Positions 25,320 through 32,771 of a stretch of DNA of 49,496 bases are shown here, piece by piece. The position numbers and the translations under genes were made by a program. The stretch is from Saprospiraceae bacterium. Lineage in GTDB: Bacteria; Bacteroidota; Bacteroidia; Chitinophagales; Saprospiraceae. The stretch covers positions 1-49,496 of the forward strand of contig JALHQW010000053.1 of assembly GCA_022841745.1 (NCBI GenBank), in the 5' to 3' direction. The notes beneath the pieces were generated by a model, which had not been told where the DNA came from, did no database searches, and saw only the letters and a program-made list of their open reading frames with translations. How positions within the stretch are numbered: the first letter of the stretch is position 1; every line of letters begins with the position of its first letter.

Positions 25320-26039
25320 CTAATCGTCCTCGATAATCAAGGCTTCGATATTTTTAAAATCCAACTGCGGATGATGCGCCTTTATCATTGCATCTGGCGC
25401 ACCAAACCATGCAATCACTTCTTCCCTTTTCAAATTGGAAACTGCTTCTGATAAATAAGCAGGAAAAGAGCTATATGGATATTCCCTAAAATCGGGGCAA
25501 ATACCGTGCAACTGCGCATTCGCATGGATATAATACAATAGGTGGCCAAAATGCGCCTCGTCCTTCACCACCAACCGCTTGAAATTCTTTTGAAACAAGC
25601 TGCCCGTCCGCTGCTGCTGCTTGTTGATGGCCTTGGAATAGCCCATGAAAAACAGCCTGAACTGCTCGCTGATGAACTCCGATACCTTTTCATGGCATTT
25701 CATCTCCACGGTGGCCGAAAGATATACCCTTTGGCCAGGCACAAGACTTTCCAAGTTTTCAAAACTTGGAAAGTCTGGGTCATCCGCCAACTCAGAAAAG
25801 GCCAAAAATTTAGGGGAAACCAGGAAATGCTCCAAGTCCTTCACCCTCGCCATTAAATGAAAATGATTGGGCAGCAGGCAATAAGCAAAAGTATCCAACC
25901 AAGGCAAGAGGTATTCCTTGTACTTGCGCAGAAAATAGCCATAATTTTTAGGCTGGTAAAAGATATTCTCTTTATTGTTTCCCCGGTTGTAGATATGGTA
26001 ACATACACCGGGCAAAAGCGGGGGATAGTAGTCTCTCAT
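25320..26039 (-). CDS. REP-associated tyrosine transposase (RAYT, Y1/IS200-like)
   Basis: The 239-residue protein belongs to the Y1 HUH transposases. The N-terminus GVCYHIYNRGNNKENIF is followed by the metal-binding HUH motif in LLPNHFHLMARV. The catalytic Tyr region FMGYSKAINKQQQRTGSLFQ then precedes LLYYIHANAQLHGI and YPYSSFPAYL, all typical of TnpA_REP. Such enzymes act on single-stranded palindromes and are thought to spread REP sequences. The matching palindromes lie just downstream, just upstream, and inside this gene. The internal copy (25744-25776) encodes DFPSFENLESL in a loop without breaking the frame. All core motifs look intact, so activity is possible. Confidence 0.9.
   Translation of the reverse strand: MRDYYPPLLPGVCYHIYNRGNNKENIFYQPKNYGYFLRKYKEYLLPWLDTFAYCLLPNHFHLMARVKDLEHFLVSPKFLAFSELADDPDFPSFENLESLVPGQRVYLSATVEMKCHEKVSEFISEQFRLFFMGYSKAINKQQQRTGSLFQKNFKRLVVKDEAHFGHLLYYIHANAQLHGICPDFREYPYSSFPAYLSEAVSNLKREEVIAWFGAPDAMIKAHHPQLDFKNIEALIIEDD
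25744..25776. repeat. REP-like palindrome inside the RAYT coding sequence
   Basis: A 33-bp copy of the AGACTTTCCAAGTTT stem with loop TCA lies in frame within the transposase gene and adds 11 residues. The outer stem bases match the flanking copies exactly. Confidence 0.85.
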
Positions 26040-26131
26040 TCGTATGGTATTGTCTGGTTAATTAATCAGGCGAACATACCAATACTGGTGGAATCAGCAA
26101 AATTTTTCCGGCCAGGCTTCCCGAACGTGCC

Positions 26132-26435
26132 AGACTTTCCAAGTTTTTGAAACTTGGAAAGTCTCGTGCTATGCCTGCCAGACTTTCCAAGTTTCAAAAA
26201 CTTGGAAAGTCTCGTGCCACGGCCCCGCCACCGAAGCCAGGCTTTCCGAACGTGCCTGCCAGACTTTCCAAGTTTTCGAAACTTGGAAAGTCTCATGCTA
26301 TGCCTGCCAGACTTTCCAAGTTTCAAAAACTTGGAAAGTCTCGTGCCAAAGTCTCGTGCCACGCCCCCGCCACCGAAGCCAGGCTTCCCGAACGTGCCTG
26401 CCAGACTTTCCAAGTTTCAAAAACTTGGAAAGTCT
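26132..26435. repeat. REP/BIME-like array of five palindromes
   Basis: Copies lie at 26132-26164, 26180-26212, 26261-26293, 26309-26341 and 26403-26435. The first and second, and the third and fourth, are in opposite orientation (loop region TTTTTGAAA or TTTTCGAAA against TTTCAAAAA) and separated by 15 bp (CGTGCTATGCCTGCC type). Pairs are separated by a longer GC-rich spacer containing GCCACCGAAGCCAGGC. Partial units (CGTGCCAAAGTCT) continue to about 26480. The layout matches bacterial interspersed mosaic elements next to a RAYT. Confidence 0.88.
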
Positions 26436-26514
26436 CGTGCCAAAGTCTCGTGCCAAAGTCTCGTACCCTGGAAAGTCTCACACACATACGCACGTCCCAT
26501 TCAAAACCTTTCCC

Positions 26515-26522
26515 TACCTTCG
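26515..26522 (+). promoter_or_regulatory. Candidate -7 box (TACCTTCG) of the decayed nuclease gene
   Basis: TACCTTCG, one base off TAnnTTTG, lies 22 bp before the ATG at 26545. No -33 TTG at proper spacing is visible. Confidence 0.3.
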
Positions 26523-26544
26523 CCCACACAGCAGACAAGAAAAA

Positions 26545-26880
26545 ATGAGCGCAAACACTACAAAAAAAGAAACAAACGACGTGCTGGTGGCCATGATAAA
26601 CAACGAGCACGACTACGCTCGTATGCAGAACGAATTGTGGTACCGCATCCCGGTCAATACCGCCCCGCCCATCATCGCAAGAAACGAAGCAGCCATCATT
26701 GCCTTCTACGCTACTTCCAAGGTGAAGGATTGGAAAGAAAAGGATGGGCCGTGCTCCGCTTCACCGAAGATGACCTGAACCACAACCTTGAAAAGTCAAC
26801 CGCCTTGATTTACGATACCATTGACCACTATGGGGGTTATGAGGTGCTGAACGAGCCTGAACAATCCTGCTGGTTCAAGC
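26545..26880 (+). pseudogene. Decayed DUF559-like nuclease gene (internal deletion plus frameshift)
   Basis: From the ATG at 26545 the product reads normally to about 26735 and includes QNELWYRIPVNTAPPIIA and IIAFYAT, which match the N-terminus of a Bacteroidota DUF559-type nuclease family as I recall it. The same frame then ends at 26778. The neighbouring frame from about 26738 gives GWAVLRFTEDDLNHNLEK and TIDHYGGYEV, which match that family's C-terminus. The middle of the usual protein, about 180 residues with the catalytic PD-(D/E)xK part, is missing, and the join is out of frame by one base near AAAAGGATGG. I read this as a dead gene. The end coordinate is approximate. Confidence 0.65.
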
Positions 26881-26992
26881 CTCCCAACCTTATCCTGTCC
26901 CATAAAATAGGAATGATAGCCCCAGCGGGAAAACCCAGTGATTACTGCTGCCAATCCCAATATCAATCCCCATTTTGCCAACACAACCCCCA

Positions 26993-27181
26993 TTCAACGA
27001 ATATTGCGCAGCCTTCAACGGATTTTAAACAGTCTTCAACGGACATTAAACCGTTTTCAACGGACTTTAAACACCCTTCAACGAACACTAAACAGTCTTC
27101 AACGGACTTTAAACACCTTTCAACGAACATTAAACAGTCTTCAACGGACACTAAACATGGTTCAACGGCCAATCGCATAAA
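26993..27181. repeat. 21-bp tandem repeat, nine copies
   Basis: Copies of TTCAACGGACTTTAAACAGTC (variants at a few positions) start at 26993, 27014, 27035, 27056, 27077, 27098, 27119, 27140 and 27161. All three plus-strand frames and at least one minus-strand frame stay open because the period is seven codons. One frame, with a GTG start at 26938, would encode LQRTLNS heptads with Leu at a/d spacing. No ribosome binding site or ATG supports a real gene. Confidence 0.85.
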
Positions 27182-27434
27182 ATTCAACGATTATTCGTCA
27201 CACTTCAAAGCAATATGCCAACACGTAGATTTTGCGAAAGCCTGTAATTATTTTGTTAATTTTTAGCCATTTACATTTTATCAAAATATTTATCACCTTA
27301 ACAAACTGAATGGTACGAATATTGATAATAAATATATGACCTCCAGACTCGCTGCCTTTTCGATGGAGGTTCGTCCCAAACAAAGCGGGCCCTGCAGAGA
27401 AGGCGATTCGCATCACAAAAAAATCCATACCCCC

Positions 27435-28292
27435 ATGGATAAGCGAGTATCTGAACGTGTAGCCAAGTTCAACATCATCAGCGCACTATGCGCCAACAAC
27501 CCAAGCATCGTGGATAGCCTGCCTGCCTTCAAGGCCAACCTCAGCTACCTCGATACCGAAAACGCCGCCATCAAGAAACTGATGCAGCCCCTCCTGCTGC
27601 CCGTCACGGGCACCGCCGAGGACAAAAAAGCGGCAAAGCTCAAGGTGGCCCAACTGTTCGACCCCCTCTGCGGGGCGCTCATGTCCTACGCCAACAAAAT
27701 CAAAAGCGCCGAACTCAAGGCCGCTTCCAATTTCACCGTCTCTGCCTTCATCCGCACCCGTGACGAGGACCTATCGCAGACCTGCTATGCCCTGCACACA
27801 CTCGCCAAACAGCACTTGGAAGGCATCGCCGATTTCGGCTATACCGAAGACGACCTCAAAACGGCCGAAGAAGCCGTGACCGCCTTCGAGGCGTACAACC
27901 CGAAGCCCATCGAAAACCGCTCGGTGGACAAGGCCGAGCGGGAAAACCTCCTCCAGCGCAGTTGGGCGCTCAACGCCTTCGTCGGCACGCAGATGAAGAA
28001 CACCGCCAAGCGCTTCAAGCTTACCCAACCCGAATTCTACGAGCAGTTCATGAACGCCGTGCGCAACCAGAACCGGGGCATCCGCCACAGGCTCACGGAC
28101 GAGGAAAAAGCCCTGCGCAAGGCCATACGGGAACAAAAAGCAGCCGAAGTAGCGGCCGCCCGCACCGCCGCCAGGGAGGCCGAATCCCTGGCCAACGCCG
28201 CCGGGCTACAGGCCCAGCTCGATGCCCTGAACCGGCAAGCCGCCACCGAAGCCAAACAGCCCGCTGAGGAAAACGGGGTGCCGGTTGCCTGA
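27435..28292 (+). CDS. Helical protein of a Bacteroidota family of unknown function
   Basis: The 285-residue protein opens MDKRVSERVAKFNII and has a long helical body with KANLSYLDTENAAIKKL, KLKVAQLFDPLCGALMSYANK and ADFGYTEDDLKTAEEAVTAF. I recall this pattern from a very common uncharacterised Bacteroidota family that begins M.KRVSER and has alternating short helices. The last 75 residues are Ala/Glu/Arg-rich coiled coil (EEKALRKAIREQKAAEVAAA). No signal peptide is present, so it is cytoplasmic. The ATG at 27435 is chosen over an in-frame upstream start because the upstream residues are not conserved in type. It is a single gene with a strong terminator, lying in the accessory island. Function is unknown. 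Confidence 0.75.
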   Translation: MDKRVSERVAKFNIISALCANNPSIVDSLPAFKANLSYLDTENAAIKKLMQPLLLPVTGTAEDKKAAKLKVAQLFDPLCGALMSYANKIKSAELKAASNFTVSAFIRTRDEDLSQTCYALHTLAKQHLEGIADFGYTEDDLKTAEEAVTAFEAYNPKPIENRSVDKAERENLLQRSWALNAFVGTQMKNTAKRFKLTQPEFYEQFMNAVRNQNRGIRHRLTDEEKALRKAIREQKAAEVAAARTAAREAESLANAAGLQAQLDALNRQAATEAKQPAEENGVPVA

Positions 28293-28339
28293 GCGCTACC
28301 GCCTTCGTGCTACTACATCAGAATCTTTAGAAAGGAAGT

Positions 28340-28377
28340 AGCCCTGCCCCTGGTTTGGGGGGTGGGGCTTTTTTTTC
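28340..28377 (+). terminator. Rho-independent terminator
   Basis: AGCCC.GCCCC pairs with GGGGTGGGGCT around TGGTTTGG, followed by eight Ts. It lies about 50 bp after the stop at 28292. Confidence 0.75.
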
Positions 28378-28514
28378 GGCTATGATGAGGAGGCATTTGA
28401 TGCGATGCGCTGGTGGGAGCGAAAGTATCGGTGGTGCTGGGGTGTACACTGCTATGATGTAACCTTATCCTGTCCGAAAATGCTGTGAGGGAATCGCACC
28501 AGCGGCCAGCGGCC

Positions 28515-28545
28515 GCAGCCTTAGCCCGTCACAACAAGCAGGGCT
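28515..28545. repeat. Dispersed GCAGCCTTAGCCCGT repeat, copy a
   Basis: GCAGCCTTAGCCCGTCACAA, then CAAGCAGGGCT. The preceding GCGGCCAGCG is shared with copy b at 28860. Three copies in the same orientation occur in the window. Confidence 0.6.
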
Positions 28546-28573
28546 TTTGAAGAGCGAGGTAGGAGACGTCCTA

Positions 28574-28741
28574 TCAAGGCATTATCCAATAAAACAGGAG
28601 CAAGACCACCCCAATCAGCAACAGAGCGATGCACTTTTCAGCAAAACTGACATTGGAATTATCGGTTTTGCCTGCTTCATCCACCCTTGGAAAAAACAAG
28701 TTGAAAAGCTCCTCGATTCGTGATTGCAAGAACTGAAACAT
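28574..28741 (-). CDS. Small single-pass membrane protein
   Basis: The 55-residue protein (ATG at 28741) has a charged helix QSRIEELFNLFFPRV at the N-terminus and one C-terminal membrane segment, CIALLLIGVVLLLFYWIMP. An upstream in-frame extension to 28834 is possible but starts with atypical sequence. No family is recognised. It lies between two copies of a dispersed repeat on the edge of the restriction-modification cassette. Small hydrophobic proteins in such places can be toxins or accessory membrane subunits, but nothing here proves either. Confidence 0.4.
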   Translation of the reverse strand: MFQFLQSRIEELFNLFFPRVDEAGKTDNSNVSFAEKCIALLLIGVVLLLFYWIMP

Positions 28742-28859
28742 GCGCAAATGTAGAAATCGCCTTAAAAAGACATTGCATGTTTTTATTGGCAGGCTGGGTA
28801 CCAACAGGGTTGGTGGGCAAAGATAGCTATACATGGCCTTCGCACGGCGGCCAGCGATA

Positions 28860-28889
28860 GCAGCCTTAGCCCGTTAACAAGCATAGCTT
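28860..28889. repeat. Dispersed GCAGCCTTAGCCCGT repeat, copy b
   Basis: GCAGCCTTAGCCCGTTAACA, then AGCATAGCTT, followed by GGGAGGAGCGGGG. It lies about 65 bp beyond the end of the restriction endonuclease gene. Copy c, in the same orientation, lies beyond the other end of the cassette at 31537. Confidence 0.65.
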
Positions 28890-28953
28890 GGGAGGAGCGG
28901 GGGCGTTTTTCAATTGGAAGTATAAAGGGTACGCCAGCGGGGGTATTCCAAAG

Positions 28954-30252
28954 CTATAACTGAATAATTTCGCTAACTTTATATAAACTTAATAAATGGG
29001 CAGTATTCATTCTGAATTGGCTTCTCTTTTTTGTTCTTGGGCTTTTTGAAGCGTTTTCCAGCTTAATTCCAGGGTCGTAGAATATGTTTCCTTTTGACAA
29101 TTCTCTTAAGAAAAGTAAAAAATCTGTTCCAGTACCCAAAATTACTTTATCGCCATAAAAATATTGCAATGTTGGTTCTTTGGCACAAAGCGAAGGAACG
29201 TAACAAGCTTGATTATGCTTTCTATTCCAATGTAAAAGCATTGATGCGAAGCTCCAAGATGCTGCTTCATTTTTCTGGCTGTCTATTAACGCAATCCTCC
29301 CATCAGCGCTTGTGATTTTGCTTTCATCCTTGTCAAAACCAATAAGTTCCATCTGGAGCTTAGTCCGATTTTGGATTATTCCAGCTTTGTGAATACCTCC
29401 AAAATTCATTCGGTCTTCCCTCCCTTTTAAATCAGCGTAACCATACTTTCTGATAAATGCCTCGACTCCCTCTTCAACATAATACCCGCTTGTTGGCTCA
29501 GGGGTAAACAATGTCACTTTTGAAGAATTGAGGTTTTTAAAATTCTTTACACTGAAGTTTTTTATTTCCCAACCTAGGAAGTCAGGTTCAGAGAAGCCAT
29601 TACGAAAAACCCCAAGTTCTGCTTCTAAAGTATAACCTCCGCATTGGGTAGAAATACAAGGAACAATTCCATTTTTAGTAAGGCTTTTCGATTTAATCCA
29701 ATTTAATAAATGGATTCTTCTAAGTTCATTTAGAAGTATTTGTTTGTCGTTAACTGTATTTTGAAGTTCTATTACTTTGAATACCCCTAAATCCTTTGTT
29801 GTATTGACTGCATCAAATTCTTTTGCAATATTTGATTCAGGTGAGGCTACATATCCTAGTACCACCCCATTTTTAGCAACAGCCAAGAACAAAAGTCGTT
29901 CAGGGAGTCGCTTTGTCATAAGTTCTGAAGGTGGGTTCTCACATTTTGCTAAGAATCCTGAAAAGCGAACTTCAGGGTACTTTGGATAAAGTATGAGCTG
30001 AGATTGTGGCGCAGGATACAGATTTCCATTTTCACCAATCCAGCTAAAATTGATAGCAGCTTTGAATCTTTCTCTTTTCCAATCTCCAGCTACCTCAGAC
30101 TGAATTGCCGACAAGGGTAAAATGTTTAAAATCTCAAAACTGCCTCCCAAATAGACCTGATTCTTAGAGTTGTCGTTTGGTGACAGTCTTTTGACATAAA
30201 CCTTTAAGCAGCCGTTATCATTAAAAAACTTCAATAGATTTTTAAAGTCCAT
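28954..30252 (-). CDS. MvaI/BcnI-type type II restriction endonuclease
   Basis: The 432-residue protein carries the MvaI/BcnI family signature: GGYTLEAELGV, then NGFSEPDFLGWEIKNF. Asp224, Glu229 and Lys231 form a PD-(D/E)xK-like active site in the second segment. MvaI cuts CCWGG and BcnI CCSGG as monomers; the exact target here cannot be read from sequence. The N-terminal 190 residues are a less conserved domain (VYVKRLSPNDNSKNQVYLGG). The gene follows the C5 methyltransferase stop by 1 bp, so expression is coupled and methylation is made first. Codon use is more AT-rich than in the core genes around it, consistent with transfer. Confidence 0.85.
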   Translation of the reverse strand: MDFKNLLKFFNDNGCLKVYVKRLSPNDNSKNQVYLGGSFEILNILPLSAIQSEVAGDWKRERFKAAINFSWIGENGNLYPAPQSQLILYPKYPEVRFSGFLAKCENPPSELMTKRLPERLLFLAVAKNGVVLGYVASPESNIAKEFDAVNTTKDLGVFKVIELQNTVNDKQILLNELRRIHLLNWIKSKSLTKNGIVPCISTQCGGYTLEAELGVFRNGFSEPDFLGWEIKNFSVKNFKNLNSSKVTLFTPEPTSGYYVEEGVEAFIRKYGYADLKGREDRMNFGGIHKAGIIQNRTKLQMELIGFDKDESKITSADGRIALIDSQKNEAASWSFASMLLHWNRKHNQACYVPSLCAKEPTLQYFYGDKVILGTGTDFLLFLRELSKGNIFYDPGIKLENASKSPRTKKRSQFRMNTAHLLSLYKVSEIIQL

Positions 30253-30253
30253 A

Positions 30254-31444
30254 TTAGAAATCTAGTTGATTAACTATTTTCTCGGCTACATTTTGTATAA
30301 GTGGAACGGTAACCGAATTCCCAAACTGCCTATAAGCCTGGTTATCTGAAACTGGGATAAGAAATTTATCAGGATAACCCTGCAACCTAGCACATTCTCT
30401 TGGTGTAAGACGCCTTGGATTCTTCCCAGTTTGCGGAATGAGAATTTCAGACCCGTCTTTATAGTATCTAGCACTAATGGTTCTTGATATACTTTCCAAA
30501 TCCACTAATCCGAAACCGAAGCCATTACCCTTTTCTTTGTGCTTTTGGGCATAAGTTTGTAGATAACTCCAAAGTTTATCAGTGAGCGTGTACTTAGGGT
30601 CAGGCTTTGGCTCTAATATATCTTTAATTTTGTGGTTTGCTTCTGGCATGGATGGGAAATCAAAACCTTCTTCTCCATTGAAAATAGCTTTGTCAAAACC
30701 AACCAAAAGAATCCGCTCACGATGCTGGGGGACGAAATGCTTTCCATCCATTACACGAGTATGAAGGCTATAACCCATTTCCTTTAAAGCCTCTGAAATT
30801 ACCATGAACGTTTTCCCTTTGTCGTGGGAGACAAGGTTCTTGACATTCTCCAGCAAAAAAGCTTTCGGGCGTTTGGCTTCCAAGATTCTAACAATGTCAA
30901 AAAATAATGTGCCTTGCGTCTCGTCTTTGAAACCGTGGTCACGTCCTAGGCTGTTCTTCTTGCTAACGCCTGCGATTGAAAAAGGCTGACAGGGGAAGCC
31001 CCCGCAAAGCACATCGTGGTCTGGTATGTTATCAACGTGAATTTTGGTGATGTCGCCAAACGGGACTTCTCCAAAGTTTGCCTCGTAGGTTTTCTGCGCA
31101 AACTTGTTCCATTCACTGGAGAAGACGCATTTACCACCAAGCTGCTGAAAGGCAATCCTAAAGCCTCCTATGCCTGCAAACAAGTCAACAAAAGTGAACT
31201 TAGGGGTTTTCACGGGAGGAAAAGGCACGTCCCATTCAATAGGTAAGGCGTATTGGTTCTGGCTCCCATCTTCCAAAACATCAAGCTCCTCTGAAACTTT
31301 GATGATGTACGCCTTGGCTTGTTTCTCAAATAGATGGCCGCCATCCCCGTTGTTTTGCAGGAAATGCGTTAGGTTGGCCAACTCTTCCAAGTTCCCTTTT
31401 GTTACCTCAATACCAAACTCTTCTCTCAACGCTGAATACTTCAT
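30254..31444 (-). CDS. DNA (cytosine-5) methyltransferase of the MvaI-type pair
   Basis: The 396-residue protein has an N-terminal extension of about 70 residues and then the C5-methyltransferase motifs in order. These are [27 protein letters not shown] with the catalytic Cys152, [20 protein letters not shown], and [11 protein letters not shown], with [13 protein letters not shown] as motif IX. It methylates the site cut by the neighbouring nuclease, as in Dcm/EcoRII-like systems. The ATG at 31444 is preferred to a TTG at 31474, since a near-consensus -7 box (CACCTTTG, minus strand, 31479-31472) would overlap the longer start. It is the first gene of the restriction-modification operon. Confidence 0.9.
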   Translation of the reverse strand: MKYSALREEFGIEVTKGNLEELANLTHFLQNNGDGGHLFEKQAKAYIIKVSEELDVLEDGSQNQYALPIEWDVPFPPVKTPKFTFVDLFAGIGGFRIAFQQLGGKCVFSSEWNKFAQKTYEANFGEVPFGDITKIHVDNIPDHDVLCGGFPCQPFSIAGVSKKNSLGRDHGFKDETQGTLFFDIVRILEAKRPKAFLLENVKNLVSHDKGKTFMVISEALKEMGYSLHTRVMDGKHFVPQHRERILLVGFDKAIFNGEEGFDFPSMPEANHKIKDILEPKPDPKYTLTDKLWSYLQTYAQKHKEKGNGFGFGLVDLESISRTISARYYKDGSEILIPQTGKNPRRLTPRECARLQGYPDKFLIPVSDNQAYRQFGNSVTVPLIQNVAEKIVNQLDF

Positions 31445-31536
31445 TCCTTGTGTTTTGACATTTACTGGATGCAAAGGTGCTAAATTCTCTTAAAATGGGC
31501 TGAAACACAATGTTGACAATACAGTGGCAAAAGGCA

Positions 31537-31581
31537 GCAGCCTTAGCCCGTCAACAAGCATAGCTCGTGATGAGCGGGGCT
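31537..31581. repeat. Dispersed GCAGCCTTAGCCCGT repeat, copy c
   Basis: GCAGCCTTAGCCCGTCAACA, then AGCATAGCTCGTGATGAGCG and GGGCT. It matches copy b (28860) over about 40 bp, including the GAGCGGGG end, and flanks the restriction-modification cassette on the other side. AGCCCG and CGGGGCT could pair. Confidence 0.65.
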
Positions 31582-31850
31582 GTGGACGGAGGTGGTAGTT
31601 GAGTTGTGCGAGGTAGGACATGGGGCGAAGACAGTGGAATGTGGGGGAGCGGAAAATACCTCCGACAAAAGCAAAAGTCTTCTCACTTACGCCTGTAGGA
31701 GACAGGCTAATACCGGGTTCAAGTCGGAGACATTGAACCAGCGTTTGCGTGGGAAAGACCCTGTGCCAGCTAGCAAATTGCAAGCCTCGAAAATGAAGGC
31801 ACCTCGTAACCATCAAAGTGGTTGAAGTCCTTTTTGTACCTTAACTTCCT
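31582..31850. other. G-rich non-coding segment, possible structured RNA or intron relic
   Basis: The segment contains GTGCGAGGTAGGACATGG, then CTGTAGGAGACAGGCTAATA and GTTTGCGTGGGAAAGACC. No gene with a start and family match is visible. It reminds me of the leader of Bacteroidota group II introns, but no domain V-like hairpin or reverse transcriptase is present. It may be a relic or a structured RNA. Confidence 0.25.
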
Positions 31851-32771
31851 CTACATTCTTTCTATAAAACTTTCAATAATATCAAGTCTTTGCTGATGAT
31901 TGATGAGTTTTTTCCTGACCTCAACACATTCTTCATCTGTAAAGGTTTTCTCTCCTTTGCGTGTGACTAATACCTTCTTTCCATTTTTTTCGCTTTCCTC
32001 ACAGTGCCCCAAATCGTTCCTGACAGAAATAACTTCGTCTGTGTAGTCCTTGCTAAACTTAAAATTAGATATTTTATGTTGCTGGTAAATCTTATTTAAG
32101 ATTCTGACTTTTTGACTATCATCGAAGAAATGATCGCTTACTAAATCATGAAGTTCCAACCCATTTAGTTCAACTTGTTTTTTGCTGCTTCCATCAATCC
32201 TTTCTTTTACAATTTTGAGTACGTAGCTACGAAGTTCACTTTTTGCATTAGGGTCTAATTTTTCAACATAACGTTGCGTAATTTTTGTCACTCGAATTGC
32301 CAGCTCACTTGCAGCTGAGATGACCAACCCTCGCATCATGCTTATATCCTGTACTTTTTTGATAGTTGACTCAAATACTTTTTCAAATTTGGTGCTGAAA
32401 AGCCCAATATCTCTGGGGGACTTGTATACCCCTTCGATAAAGTGTTCGTTCAGTCTTTGTGAAATGGCCTCTTGGTCTTGACCATAAAAAATGATGTCAG
32501 TGAAGGGGCTGCGTTTGTCATCCCTTATTTTATTGATCAGCACATTTCCATCGTCACCTGGACCCAGATGAAAATCGGTTAATATGAGGTCATATTTGTT
32601 CAAAAAATGAGGATTTGCACTATTCTTTTGATAAAATTCTTCTGCCGAAAAACATCGGTCACTTTGCAGGACAAAACCGTGTTCCGAAACTATGTTAGAG
32701 ACGGTCTCGATAGTCGAGTCTAACCACTCAGGCTCATTTTCTATCCAAAGAGTATAGTAATTTAAGTTCAT
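31851..32771 (-). CDS. Receiver-domain protein with C-terminal HEPN-like domain
   Basis: The 306-residue protein begins with a receiver-like domain (about 1-130). LWIENEPEWLD replaces the usual DDE pair, LILTDFHLGPGDDG carries the likely phospho-acceptor Asp66, and GVYKS carries the conserved Lys. The C-terminal 170 residues are helical and contain ISVRNDLGHCEE, an R-N-x3-H arrangement (Arg251, His256) like the Rx4H active site of HEPN RNases. Its start overlaps the GHKL gene stop by 4 bp, and it is the last gene of the methyltransferase-GHKL-receiver operon. I infer a phosphorylation-controlled effector; HEPN membership rests on the motif alone. No DNA-binding output domain is seen. Confidence 0.75.
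   Translation of the reverse strand: MNLNYYTLWIENEPEWLDSTIETVSNIVSEHGFVLQSDRCFSAEEFYQKNSANPHFLNKYDLILTDFHLGPGDDGNVLINKIRDDKRSPFTDIIFYGQDQEAISQRLNEHFIEGVYKSPRDIGLFSTKFEKVFESTIKKVQDISMMRGLVISAASELAIRVTKITQRYVEKLDPNAKSELRSYVLKIVKERIDGSSKKQVELNGLELHDLVSDHFFDDSQKVRILNKIYQQHKISNFKFSKDYTDEVISVRNDLGHCEESEKNGKKVLVTRKGEKTFTDEECVEVRKKLINHQQRLDIIESFIERM

Noticed and set aside
26132-26435. CRISPR array
   Set aside because: The repeats are perfect palindromes with alternating orientation and repeated, not unique, spacers; there are no cas genes.
26154-27266. A 370-codon open plus-strand frame spanning the REP array, the decayed nuclease and the 21-bp repeats
   Set aside because: It only stays open because the palindromes and repeats have lengths divisible by three; its content is a patchwork of repeat translation and the shifted half of the nuclease relic, with no start signal.
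31582-31850. Definite group II intron
   Set aside because: No reverse transcriptase and no domain V-like hairpin were seen; kept only as a possibility.
31851-32771. Transcriptional response regulator
   Set aside because: No winged helix or helix-turn-helix follows the receiver; the C-domain is helical with an RNxxxH motif.
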